Positions 1-6,989 of a DNA stretch of 15,033 bases are shown piece by piece. Within the stretch, counting starts at the first letter, position 1. Each line of letters opens with the position of its first letter. Location: NCBI GenBank assembly GCA_049302185.1, contig JBAQLV010000005.1, forward strand, positions 1 through 15,033, read 5' to 3'. The notes beneath the pieces are model-generated. The model ran no database searches, had not been told where the DNA came from, and worked only from the letters and a program-made list of their open reading frames with translations. Origin of the DNA: UBA1546 sp049302185 (GTDB taxonomy: Bacteria; Nitrospirota; Thermodesulfovibrionia; Thermodesulfovibrionales; UBA1546). The position numbers and the translations under genes were made by a program.

Positions 1-145
1 CGTGAAACAACATACTGGTGGATGATCGACTACAACGAGCACCGTCCCCATGATGCATTAGGGGACTTGACACCGGCTGAATACATGGAGCAAAATGCTG
101 GGAACTCTATTTTACAACTGTCTACCTCATGGGGAAGCTTACGCA
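1..145 (+). mobile_element. Right end of an IS3-family insertion sequence
   Basis: The transposase coding end runs into CTGTCTACCTCATGGGG and ends ...TTACGCA at about base 145. Read inward on the minus strand this terminus starts TGCGTAAGCTTCCCC and then GAGGTAGACAG, which fits the TG...CA termini and CCCC-rich inverted repeats of IS3-family elements. The minus-strand methylase frame loses its homology just beyond this point. The exact boundary is inferred to within a few bases, because the left end and the target duplication are outside the window. Confidence 0.6.
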
Positions 146-186
146 AGGACTTGATAATTGAGTTCTCCAAGTGGGGGATTGGTTAG
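1..186 (+). CDS. IS3-family transposase (ORF B), C-terminal fragment
   Basis: The open frame from base 1 gives YWWMIDYNEHRPHDALGDL followed by TPAEYMEQ. This is the characteristic end of the DDE integrase core of IS3-family OrfB transposases (the YN..RPH..L...TP.EY signature). Everything upstream, including the DDE catalytic residues, lies outside the window. The frame runs past the likely IS end near base 145 and stops with TAG at 184-186, inside sequence that belongs to the interrupted host gene. The last dozen residues are therefore probably not part of the native transposase. The family call is confident; the subgroup is not determined. Confidence 0.85.
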   Translation, partial: RETTYWWMIDYNEHRPHDALGDLTPAEYMEQNAGNSILQLSTSWGSLRKDLIIEFSKWGIG

Positions 187-1605
187 TATTGCATCAAAGT
201 TGTTGTCAAATGTTCTTTCTCCGTTGAACCCTTTTTTGTGAAGCAACAAACCGTTGTAATCTTTTCCTCCGAAGATGTTGGATTTTCCGTCACCGTTAAT
301 CCACATATTCATTTTGGCAATCTTTGCAATTCGTGTGTCAATGTCTGCACCGAAACATTGATGCTGTCTTATATGGTTGTCTTTATCATCTTTATTTTTT
401 TCATCCGAAAGTTTTAATTTTCGCTGCATGTTGTGCATTGCATGAATAAGAAAACGACCTGTGCCACATGCGGGGTCCAATACTCTGTCGTTAATTGTGA
501 GTTCAGTTAAATCAACCATAAAGCGAACAACATTTTCGGGAGTAAAGAATTGTCCAACCTTAACATCTTTCTCTGTCCGCAAAGCCAATACTTCATAAAC
601 TGCCCCGAGAGCATCCAATTTTGTTCCGTAAAAGTTATACTCTTCAAAAATCGGTAGTATGTACCCAGTCAAAAATTTATCATCGACTTCATCTCGGAGT
701 TTGTCAAATTCAGTGAAAAGTTTTGATTGGCGAAATTCTTTATCGCCTTTAATAGTTTCAAAAAGGTGGTGGATGCATCTGCCTTTTTTTATCAGGTCTT
801 CGCTTTGGTCTTGACGGTAGCTTTCAAATTTTTCGGCTGAACGCAAACGGTTTGAAGTTCCTTTGTCTCGTTCCCTTTTTTCTTCATACAATTTCAGGAA
901 TACAAGAAAAATTAAATTGCCAATAGCATCAGAACCTGTTGCGATGCCATTCTCACGCATATAGTTTTCAATCTTTGTGAGGTCTTTGATAAGTTCCTCC
1001 AAAGTTTTTTCGTCATGTTCTGTTTCTTGTTTGTGAACTTCGTTTTCTAATTCATCATCATCAGGGAACATTTCATGAATGATGAGTTTACGAATACGCA
1101 AATCATCAATGAATGAATTGTGTTTTTCAAAGCAGGAAATTAAATCCTTAACAGGATAAAGCAAAGCGTCAGCTTCGCTTAATTTTTTTGTAAGGATTTC
1201 ACAAGTTAAAAAATCAATCGGGAGAATTCGTAAATCGGTTTTGCCTTCATTCTCTCTTTGTTTGTTGTGGTCTTTGATGCTATCAATAGTTCTCTGCGAT
1301 GTTTCAGGAGAAATGAAAAGGCAATAACAATTTTTTTTCGGGTTGGCTTGTTTAATGTCCATTAAGTGGTCACGGATGGACTGAAATTCCCTGTCTTGTG
1401 TAGATTTTTTGAGTTTGGTTACTTCAATATTGATAATGATTTTGTCGCTGGTAGCGGAGATGTCGGGAAGTCCGCCTGGCGTGTGGCTATCTTTCTTTCC
1501 GTAGTGCTTTACATCAAAACCTCTTTTCTTCAATGCTTTCGTAAAGTCGGCAGTCATTGTCTGCTCTAATCCAGTCCTTGCATCAAGGTTTTCGTATTTT
1601 GTCAT
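139..1605 (-). pseudogene. Truncated nuclease-methylase fusion (Type IIG/Type I-like R-M protein), interrupted by an IS3 element
   Basis: The ORF has 488 codons. Residues about 1-110 look like a PD-(D/E)XK nuclease of the AlwI kind: GGLPD (D48), then IEVT (E61-T63), then a Q/E-rich helix ending RDHL. Residues about 190-340 are a helical HsdM-type N-terminal region. The methylase follows, with SAM motif DPACGTG at 377-383 and catalytic motif NPPL at 476-479. Family members continue for hundreds of residues beyond NPP. Here the frame ends about nine codons later, and the last codons fall at the IS edge, so the rest of the methylase and the target-recognition part are missing. The start is supported by AAAGGA about 5 nt before the ATG. 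It is probably inactive. The missing 3' part may lie to the left of the IS, outside the window. It could also be read as a standalone HsdM with an unusual N-terminus. Confidence 0.75.
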
Positions 1606-1684
1606 TAGTCCTTTATTAATTTTTTGTCAAAGATAAATTTTAAAGCACTTAGTTGTCTGTTGAAACGGTTTTTGTGCGGTTGGG

Positions 1685-1750
1685 CAAAATGCAAATGTGC
1701 CACACACCTTAATCAAAAATAAAAAAACCGTGTGGCTCTTTTGCATTTTG
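1685..1750. repeat. Long imperfect inverted repeat, 21-bp arms
   Basis: The left arm at 1685-1705 (CAAAATGCAAA...CCACAC) is the reverse complement of 1730-1750 (GTGTGGC...TTTGCATTTTG) at 19 of 21 positions. The loop is 24 nt and AT-rich with a run of A. It lies just upstream of the minus-strand R-M gene and is not preceded by a gene that it would obviously terminate. Similar GTGTGGCAC/TTTGCATTT spacers occur, to my memory, between genes in Bacteroidota, which would fit a horizontally acquired segment, but I cannot verify that here. Confidence 0.75.
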
Positions 1751-2149
1751 TGAAGCGATCGCCAAACGGCTTTGCCGAAACTGTCCTGTCCGTTGTTGTC
1801 AGCGGTAAAGTTTATGTATTGCAGTGTCGTCATAGGGTTGCTAATAACTTCTTCACATCCGCAAGTAATTGCGTATACACCGCCAAAATGGGGGGATAGA
1901 CGCAATGCCGATATGCGGCCTTTGGCCAAAACCTTATAAATCTCCTTTTCTCTGACATCAAGTGAATTCTAACAACAGTGCTTTTTCTTGTCAATCTCTC
2001 TTTTGCAGGGATATAATACAAACAGTCAAAGGACGAAATGCGAATTATATTGAAAAAAGAAGCGATTATAAGGTAACAGGATAACCTTATCCGGTGAAAA
2101 GGCGCGGTATATTATGTCTGTGCTGAGGTGCAGCGTGGGCAATCGGCTA

Positions 2150-2184
2150 CTAACTCTGGCATGTCAGCACCTGACTGGAGTTAG
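2150..2184. repeat. Nested perfect-arm hairpin
   Basis: Outer arms CTAACTC (2150-2156) and GAGTTAG (2178-2184) enclose inner arms GTCAG (2163-2167) and CTGAC (2171-2175), with a CAC loop between them. The parts between outer and inner stems are 6 and 2 nt. No gene is adjacent within 150 bases. It resembles a small structured repeat or RNA element rather than a terminator, since there is no T-tract. Confidence 0.55.
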
Positions 2185-2331
2185 AACGAAATTTTGGTAG
2201 ACGGCTCATTGTATCTCCCAACTATTACTTATCCCAGCTTCCCTTTTACAGCTTCCATAGGGGAAATATAGCACATCGGATGGATTGTTTCAATAATTGT
2301 TTTTACCGCAATTTTTATCTCCTCCATACAG

Positions 2332-2337
2332 TATAAT
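2332..2337 (+). promoter_or_regulatory. Candidate -10 box of the tlyA-led operon
   Basis: TATAAT at 2332-2337 matches the sigma-70 -10 consensus perfectly and would start transcription around 2344, about 30 nt ahead of tlyA. No good -35 hexamer sits 16-18 bases upstream (the candidates are AT-rich, of the CAATTT kind), so the call rests on the -10 alone. Confidence 0.4.
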
Positions 2338-2373
2338 TATTAAGAGCAACGCACTATTGGAACTGACAAAACT

Positions 2374-3105
2374 ATGAAAAACAGGCTTGACAAGATAATG
2401 GTTGACAGTGGGCTTGTTAAAAGCAGGGAGCGGGCAAAGGCTTTGATAATGGAAGGAAATGTTCTGGTTGACGGCTCTCCTGTTACAAAAGCAGGCGCTA
2501 TGATAAACAGCGCTTCCTCAATAACCCTGAAATCGGAGGACATCCCATATGTAAGCCGGGGAGGGTTAAAACTCAAGGCTGCAATTGATTTTTTCAACAT
2601 AGACTTGAAAGATAAAACAGCAATGGACGTCGGCTCATCAACAGGAGGCTTTACGGACTGCATGCTTCAGATGGGAGCTAAAAAAATATACTGCATTGAT
2701 GTGGGATATGGACAAATCGCATGGTCTTTAAGGAATGATCCGAGGGTTATCCTTCTTGAAAGGACAAATATCAGACATCTTGAAAGAGAAAGGATTCCTG
2801 ATATTATTGACATTGCAACAATTGATGTCTCCTTCATATCTCTTACAAAGGTTATTCCCAAAGTGTTAGAATTTCTAAAAGAGAACGGCGAAATACTCGC
2901 GCTTGTAAAACCTCAGTTTGAAGTCGGCAAAGGAGAGGTAGGCAAGGGAGGCATTGTAAGAGAAGAAGAAAAAAGGCTTGCGGCAGTTGGTTTTGTGAGA
3001 GCAGAGATTGAGGCTGCCGGACTGCGCACTATAGGCGTGTTTGAGTCGCCTGTCAGAGGACAGAAGGGCAATATAGAATATTTCCTGTATTTGAAGAAGG
3101 GATAA
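2374..3105 (+). CDS. tlyA: TlyA family 2'-O-ribose rRNA methyltransferase
   Basis: The protein has 243 residues, the usual size for the family. Residues 3-60 form an S4 RNA-binding domain (DKIMVDSGLVKSRERAKALI). The linker YVSRGGLKL leads into an FtsJ/RrmJ-like Rossmann methyltransferase with SAM motif DVGSSTGGFTD (85-95). The later motifs TIDVSFISL (D151) and LVKPQFE (K179, E183) complete the K-D-K-E set of 2'-O-methyltransferases. Characterised members methylate cytidine ribose in 16S/23S rRNA; older annotations call them hemolysin A. Translation appears to start at the ATG at 2374, with only a weak GGAA upstream. It leads a plus-strand run, with the next gene five bases after its stop. Confidence 0.9.
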   Translation: MKNRLDKIMVDSGLVKSRERAKALIMEGNVLVDGSPVTKAGAMINSASSITLKSEDIPYVSRGGLKLKAAIDFFNIDLKDKTAMDVGSSTGGFTDCMLQMGAKKIYCIDVGYGQIAWSLRNDPRVILLERTNIRHLERERIPDIIDIATIDVSFISLTKVIPKVLEFLKENGEILALVKPQFEVGKGEVGKGGIVREEEKRLAAVGFVRAEIEAAGLRTIGVFESPVRGQKGNIEYFLYLKKG

Positions 3106-3110
3106 GCGGA

Positions 3111-3785
3111 ATGGAAGAACAGAAAGGCATAGGAGTTGACCTCTCCATCGCATCCAAGGAGATGATAGAGGCCCTGATTTCAGAGTCCGGAGAGCCGTCT
3201 CTATTTGAGGAGGTTTTAAAGGCAAATACCCGGAGGCATGACATCCTCAGGCTGTTGGCAGAAAGCCCATACACCCCTGAAAACATAAGGGAAGAGGCTG
3301 CAAAAATCTTACAGATTCCCATAGAAGTATCCGCGCTCCCTGAAGAAACAGAGCAGGCCGCTGAGCAGCGCACTCAAACCCTTCTCCAGAAGGTGCAGGG
3401 GCTGAGTGTCGCTGAGAAAAGACTGCTTGCAATGAGAGGCGGGCGCGAGGCAAGGTCAATTCTCATAAAAGATACAAATAAGCAGATAGTCATGGCGGTT
3501 CTTGATAACCCTAAGATAAAAGAGCCGGAGGTGGAGATGTTTGCGCGTTCCCGCTCTATCCCTGATGAAGCGCTGAGGGCCATTACCAGAACTAAAGAGT
3601 GGATGAAAAATTACGGGGTGCTTCTTGCAGTTGTGAGTAATCCAAAAACACCTGCAGGAGTGGCAGTTCCGCTTTTATACGGCTTAAAGATAAGAGACCT
3701 CGCTTCTCTTGAAAAGAACAGAAATATCGCAGAGGTGATTCGCACAACCGCTAAAAAAATTGTTCAGGCAAGAAAAGGGTGCTGA
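3111..3785 (+). CDS. Conserved protein of unknown function, alpha-helical repeat type
   Basis: The 224-residue protein has no signal peptide or membrane segment. It begins with an acidic amphipathic stretch. From about residue 30 it consists of short helices with recurring patterns such as 'LLAESPYTPENI', 'AVLDNPKIKEPEV' and 'AVVSNPKTPAGVAV', in which Asn-Pro or Ser-Pro breaks recur roughly every 35-60 residues. This suggests a HEAT/LRV-like solenoid. I recall similar uncharacterised proteins in Deltaproteobacteria and Nitrospirota, but no function. It starts five bases after tlyA, preceded by AAGGGA, so it is translated in the same unit. The gap to tolQ is 83 bases and could hold a promoter. 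Likely cytoplasmic; no catalytic motif is visible. Confidence 0.7.
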   Translation: MEEQKGIGVDLSIASKEMIEALISESGEPSLFEEVLKANTRRHDILRLLAESPYTPENIREEAAKILQIPIEVSALPEETEQAAEQRTQTLLQKVQGLSVAEKRLLAMRGGREARSILIKDTNKQIVMAVLDNPKIKEPEVEMFARSRSIPDEALRAITRTKEWMKNYGVLLAVVSNPKTPAGVAVPLLYGLKIRDLASLEKNRNIAEVIRTTAKKIVQARKGC

Positions 3786-3868
3786 GCAGACGTGCAATTG
3801 ACTTTTAGCCCAAAATTTTTTTAAAGTTTAACAGTTAACGATAATATCAAAATAAAAGAGAGGTGCTT

Positions 3869-4495
3869 ATGCAACACTCTGCAATACAATTGATTCTTCA
3901 GGCAGGCTATGTGGTTAAAGTGGTATTGATTATCCTGCTGTTTTTCTCTGTCGTATCATGGGCAATCATTTTTTATAAATACCGCTACCTTTCAAGGGCT
4001 AACAAAGAGACAGACGTATTCCTGAGATCATACAGGGCAGGCCGCGACCTGAAAGGGCTTTTAACTGCCGCCCGAGCCCTTAATCTCAGCCCTCTGGCAA
4101 ATATATTTAAATTTACATCCTCAGAAAATATTGTTGACAAAGCTGAGATTAAACGGTCGCTCAGAAGATTCTCAGCGCTTGAGTCAGCAAAGCTTGAGAA
4201 ATACCTGAGCTTCCTCGCAACCACAGGTTCTACCACGCCGTTCATCGGCCTGTTCGGAACAGTCTGGGGAATAATGAATGCCTTCAGAGGGATAGGCGCA
4301 GCAGGCTCGGCGTCTTTGGCAGTCGTTGCTCCAGGCATCGCAGAGGCATTGATTACAACAGCGGCAGGCCTTGCAGCGGCAATCCCTGCCGTAATCGCCT
4401 ATAACTATTATCTGAGCAGGGCGCGCCAGATGATTATAGAGATGGAGGACTTTTCAGAGGAGCTCCTTGACTTCTTTTCTAAGGGAACAGAATGA
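3869..4495 (+). CDS. tolQ: TolQ, Tol-Pal inner-membrane proton-channel subunit
   Basis: The 208-residue protein belongs to the MotA/TolQ/ExbB family. A first membrane helix lies at about 15-35 (VVLIILLFFSVVSWAIIFY), followed by a long cytoplasmic helix-rich loop. Two more helices follow, with the family signature TTGSTTPFIGLFGTVWGI and then a Gly/Ala-rich segment ending AAAIPAVIAYNYY. TolQ assembles with TolR to convert proton flow into movement of TolA. I chose the ATG at 3869 over the in-frame GTG at 3863 because GAGAGG (3858-3863) gives a five-base spacing to the ATG and overlaps the GTG. The stop overlaps tolR by four bases (ATGA). It could only be confused with ExbB; the tolR-tolB-pal context settles it. 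Confidence 0.93.
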   Translation: MQHSAIQLILQAGYVVKVVLIILLFFSVVSWAIIFYKYRYLSRANKETDVFLRSYRAGRDLKGLLTAARALNLSPLANIFKFTSSENIVDKAEIKRSLRRFSALESAKLEKYLSFLATTGSTTPFIGLFGTVWGIMNAFRGIGAAGSASLAVVAPGIAEALITTAAGLAAAIPAVIAYNYYLSRARQMIIEMEDFSEELLDFFSKGTE

Positions 4496-4899
4496 AGTCT
4501 GACAGAAACAGAGGCGTGCTTTCAGAGATAAATGTAACGCCCTTCGTGGACGTAATGCTCGTGCTGCTCATAATCTTTATGGTGACAGCGCCATTGCTCC
4601 AGCAGGGCATTGACGTAAACCTTCCGCAGGCAAAAGGCAAAGACCTGCCTTCTGAAGAAAGGATAACGCTTGTGATAAAAAAAGACGGCGTTATTTATAT
4701 GAATGACAAACCTATGTCTATGTCTGAGATAAAGCAGAAGCTTACTGCAATCAGCAAATTAAACCCGAATGTCTTTCTTAGAGCTGATAAGGATGTGCCT
4801 TACGGCTTTGTTGTTCAAGTGATGAGCGACATAAAGGAGGCAGGGATAGAGAAACTCGGAATGATAACCGAGCCCACGATAAACATAGAAGGGAAATGA
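4492..4899 (+). CDS. tolR: TolR, Tol-Pal inner-membrane/periplasmic subunit
   Basis: The 135-residue ExbD/TolR family protein has a short cytoplasmic N-terminus (SEINVTPFVDVM), one membrane helix (about 19-38, VMLVLLIIFMVTAPLL) carrying the proton-translocating Asp at residue 20, and a periplasmic domain. It ends with the usual D-K-(x)-PYG segment followed by a C-terminal helix (VVQVMSDIKEAGIEKLGMI). Its start and stop both overlap neighbours by four bases (ATGA), which indicates translational coupling with tolQ and the TolA-like gene. Family length and motifs are normal. Confidence 0.93.
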   Translation: MKSDRNRGVLSEINVTPFVDVMLVLLIIFMVTAPLLQQGIDVNLPQAKGKDLPSEERITLVIKKDGVIYMNDKPMSMSEIKQKLTAISKLNPNVFLRADKDVPYGFVVQVMSDIKEAGIEKLGMITEPTINIEGK

Positions 4900-5570
4900 A
4901 GGAACCAAGCCTTCCAGTCACGGCATTCTTCTCTTTTTTGCTTCACCTGACCTTTATCTTTACAGCGCTGATAACAATTAAAAATGCAAATCACTTTACA
5001 ATGCCCTCTCCGTATATTGTAAGCCTCGTCAGCACTGAAGTCAGCGGACAGCCTGCACGGGGTAAAGAAGGGACAGCGTCACAGACAGAAGAACCTGAAC
5101 AAAAAATGAAACTGCCTTCAGAGCCTTCAAAAAGCAAAGCCTCTGAGGATTCAAAGCAATACATCTCGGACAGAATCGCAGCAATAGAGGCAACAAGAAA
5201 GGCAAAGCGCGTTGTTAAACTGAGAAATATAATCTCCATCAAAGGAGCAGATACGCAAAAGAAAGATACAAAAGAAATCTCTCCTCCTGCAAAAAACGGA
5301 GGCAATGAAACTTCAATATTAGAAGGTTATTCTGAAAGGATAGGAAAAGAGATAAGGCAGCGCTGGGCATTCCCCGAGGCATGGGGGAAAAATCTTGAAG
5401 CAGTAATCTCGGTAACGATAATGTCGAACGGAACTGTTAAGATAAACAGTGTCGAAAAAAGCTCGGGCAATGTCCTCTTTGACCGCTCTGTTCTGAGAGC
5501 CATTAATAAAGCAAGCCCTGTCTCTCCTCCTCCGCATGAGATGGAAATAGGATTGAGGTTTATGCCGTGA
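4896..5570 (+). CDS. tolA: TolA/TonB-like energy-transducing protein
   Basis: The protein has 224 residues. A single N-terminal membrane anchor lies at about 8-27 (VTAFFSFLLHLTFIFTALI), then a charged Lys/Glu/Ser-rich periplasmic linker (about 50-130), then a C-terminal TonB_C/TolA domain (about 145-224) with the typical IRQRWAFPEAW, SNGTV and SSGNVLFDRSVLRAI elements. It takes the tolA slot between tolR and tolB, so I call it TolA. The rod is far shorter than the Ala-rich helical rod of enterobacterial TolA (about 420 residues in total), as in many non-proteobacterial and delta-type systems. It would span the periplasm to contact TolB and Pal. The gene overlaps tolR by four bases and ends 13 bases before the next start codon. 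Confidence 0.85.
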   Translation: MKEPSLPVTAFFSFLLHLTFIFTALITIKNANHFTMPSPYIVSLVSTEVSGQPARGKEGTASQTEEPEQKMKLPSEPSKSKASEDSKQYISDRIAAIEATRKAKRVVKLRNIISIKGADTQKKDTKEISPPAKNGGNETSILEGYSERIGKEIRQRWAFPEAWGKNLEAVISVTIMSNGTVKINSVEKSSGNVLFDRSVLRAINKASPVSPPPHEMEIGLRFMP

Positions 5571-5583
5571 AAGAAAAGAACTG

Positions 5584-6972
5584 ATGGTGGTACAAATATG
5601 GCATAATATTTTCGCTCATTCTCGTTCCGGTCCGCCTGAAGCGGCTCGGAACTCCGAGGCTTTTGTCTCTTTATTTTTAAATACCCTCATTGAATATCGG
5701 CAAAAAAAACCGCTCAAATGCTATGCCATATTCTTTTCTGCGCTGTTTGCTGTATGCTGTTTGCTGTCTGCTGCTGCTGAAGCAAAGATATACATTGACA
5801 TAACCTCTCCTGCGATAAAAAAACTCCCGATAGCTATTCAGGAATTCAGCGGCACAGAGGGGAAACAGATTGCAGACATCATAAGGGATGACCTTGAGTT
5901 TACAGGTTTTTTCCTCTCCATTGACAGGGCTGCCTATATAGAGAAATCTGCCGAGGCTTTCAATCCTAAAAACTGGACTGTAATCGGCGCAGAGGCTGTT
6001 ATAAAGGGAGCTGTGCACGGAGAACAAAACCTTACAGCAGTTGTATCGCTTTATGATACAAGCGAAGGGAGAGAGGTCTTAAGGAAAGAATACAAAGGAG
6101 CAAGGGCTTCGATAAGGCATCTTGGCCACAGCATTGCAAGCGATATATACCAGCATATAACAGGAGAAAAAGGGATATTCGGGACAAAGGTAGCCTTTGT
6201 TGCAGAAGATGAGGGCAAAAAAGGTCTCTATCTGATGGACTGGGACGGCACAGACATTAAACGGCTTGGAATTAAAGGAAATTTTGTCCTCAGACCGCAC
6301 TGGTCGCAGGACGGCAGCAAGATCGTTTACTCCTCTGAAAGGGGTGGACAATGGGGGATATATCTGTTAGACTTTACGAAAATGACAGAAAAAAAAGTTT
6401 TTGCCTCAAGGGGCATTAATATCACAGGCAATTTTTCCCCTGATGGAGATGAGATTATGTTTTCATCATCACAGGATGAGACATACGGCATATATAATTT
6501 AAGAATTTCAGATTCAAAACTTACAAGGATAACCACTGCAAGATGGATAGAGATTTCGCCTGCTGTCTCGCCTGACGGAAAACTCGTTGCACTTGTATCA
6601 GACCGCGGCGGGACTCCCCAGATATACATAATGAACAGGAACGGATATGACACAAGAAGGGTGACATTTGAAGGCTCGTACAATACCTCTCCAGGCTGGT
6701 CGCCTGATGGCAAGAAGATTGTGTTCGTCGGCAGAGTCTCAGGCAAGCAGCAGATTTTCATTATCTCGCTTGACGGTTCAGAGCTTACCCGGCTCACAGA
6801 CAAATGGAACAACGAAGACCCTTCATTTTCTCCTGATGGAAGATTTATAATATTCTCGTCTGACAGAAACGGAGGCAGCGGCATTTACATAATGCGGGCA
6901 AACGGAGAATCACAAAAAAAAATAACCCCACCGTGGTTACGGGCCTTTGGCCCAAGGTGGTCACCCAATTAA
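5584..6972 (+). CDS. tolB: TolB, periplasmic beta-propeller of the Tol-Pal system
   Basis: Read from the ATG at 5584, the frame gives 462 residues. Residues from about 68 onward are a normal TolB: a TolB N-terminal domain (KIYIDITSPAIKKLPIAI... to about 180), then WD40-like PD40 propeller blades with repeated SPDG and (V/I)FSSxR elements, ending GPRWSPN. The hydrophobic secretion signal (AIFFSALFAVCCLLSAAAEA) starts about 46 residues into this ORF. This is too deep for an ordinary signal peptide, and the leader before it is made from a hairpin repeat. The usual start context is therefore disturbed; a better ATG at 5718 is out of frame by what one 7-bp repeat would correct (see findings). The only in-frame alternative of note, a GTG at 5587, does not help. 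TolB binds Pal and the TolA C-terminus in the periplasm. Confidence 0.88.
   Translation: MVVQIWHNIFAHSRSGPPEAARNSEAFVSLFLNTLIEYRQKKPLKCYAIFFSALFAVCCLLSAAAEAKIYIDITSPAIKKLPIAIQEFSGTEGKQIADIIRDDLEFTGFFLSIDRAAYIEKSAEAFNPKNWTVIGAEAVIKGAVHGEQNLTAVVSLYDTSEGREVLRKEYKGARASIRHLGHSIASDIYQHITGEKGIFGTKVAFVAEDEGKKGLYLMDWDGTDIKRLGIKGNFVLRPHWSQDGSKIVYSSERGGQWGIYLLDFTKMTEKKVFASRGINITGNFSPDGDEIMFSSSQDETYGIYNLRISDSKLTRITTARWIEISPAVSPDGKLVALVSDRGGTPQIYIMNRNGYDTRRVTFEGSYNTSPGWSPDGKKIVFVGRVSGKQQIFIISLDGSELTRLTDKWNNEDPSFSPDGRFIIFSSDRNGGSGIYIMRANGESQKKITPPWLRAFGPRWSPN
5595..5732. repeat. 11-bp inverted repeat enclosing a strong GC-rich hairpin at the tolB 5' end
   Basis: AATATGGCATA (5595-5605) is the exact reverse complement of TATGCCATATT (5722-5732). 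Between them lies a GC-rich stem: GTTCCGGTCCGC (5624-5635) pairs with GCGGCTCGGAAC (5641-5652) over 12 positions with one mismatch and one G-U, closed by the loop CTGAA. The whole block lies in what would be the leader codons of tolB. It looks like a palindromic intergenic repeat or small non-autonomous element rather than protein-coding sequence. Confidence 0.6.
5741..5773 (+). repeat. 7-bp tandem repeat (TGCTGTN) inside the tolB signal-peptide codons
   Basis: Units begin at 5741 (CGCTGTT), 5748 (TGCTGTA), 5755 (TGCTGTT), 5762 (TGCTGTC) and 5769 (TGCTGC). Seven is not a multiple of three, so gain or loss of one unit shifts the reading frame between any upstream start codon and the body of tolB. 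Confidence 0.75.
6928..6960 (+). promoter_or_regulatory. Stem-loop at the tolB 3' end, ahead of pal
   Basis: GGGCC (6941-6945) and GGCCC (6949-6953) pair across a TTT loop, flanked by CCACC (6928-6932) and GGTGG (6956-6960). It lies within the last tolB codons, 30 bases before the pal ATG, and has no T-run. It may stabilise the pal-ybgF part of the transcript or set relative expression; the function is inferred. Confidence 0.4.
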
Positions 6973-6989
6973 ATAAAGGAGGAGGTTTT

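Larger units (their letters stand above)
1606..2373. other. Gene-free stretch between the accessory region and tlyA
   Basis: About 770 bases hold no ORF that I would call a gene. The minus-strand frames at 1627-1929 and 1830-2021 have no recognisable domain, no good ribosome site and odd composition (Cys, Thr and Phe clusters). Visible structure: a long inverted repeat at 1685-1750, short hairpins near 1767-1777 and 1917-1927, a hairpin ATAAGGT...ACCTTAT near 2070-2088, a nested hairpin at 2150-2184, and a perfect -10 hexamer at 2332-2337. The left part (to about 1960) probably belongs with the acquired R-M segment; this is inference from its placement and style. Confidence 0.5.

Noticed and set aside
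1755..1762. GCGATCGC palindrome (cyanobacterial HIP1-like octamer)
   Set aside because: I noticed only one instance; a single octamer carries no weight.
1627..2021. Two overlapping minus-strand ORFs (100 and 63 codons) in the gap before tlyA
   Set aside because: No family resemblance, no ribosome site, and they run through the long inverted repeat; more likely chance frames in non-coding DNA.
2145..2190. Possible integron attC site (CTAAC...GTTAGAA)
   Set aside because: The R'/R'' cores do not fit RYYYAAC and GTTRRRY, the element is too short, and there are no cassette ORFs or integrase.
3797..3826. TTGACT near 3797 as the -35 of a tolQ promoter
   Set aside because: The hexamer 17 bases downstream (TTAAAG) is a poor -10; not enough to call a promoter.
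6327..6884. 185-codon minus-strand frame inside tolB
   Set aside because: It is a shadow of the TolB propeller repeats; the plus-strand protein is clearly the real one.
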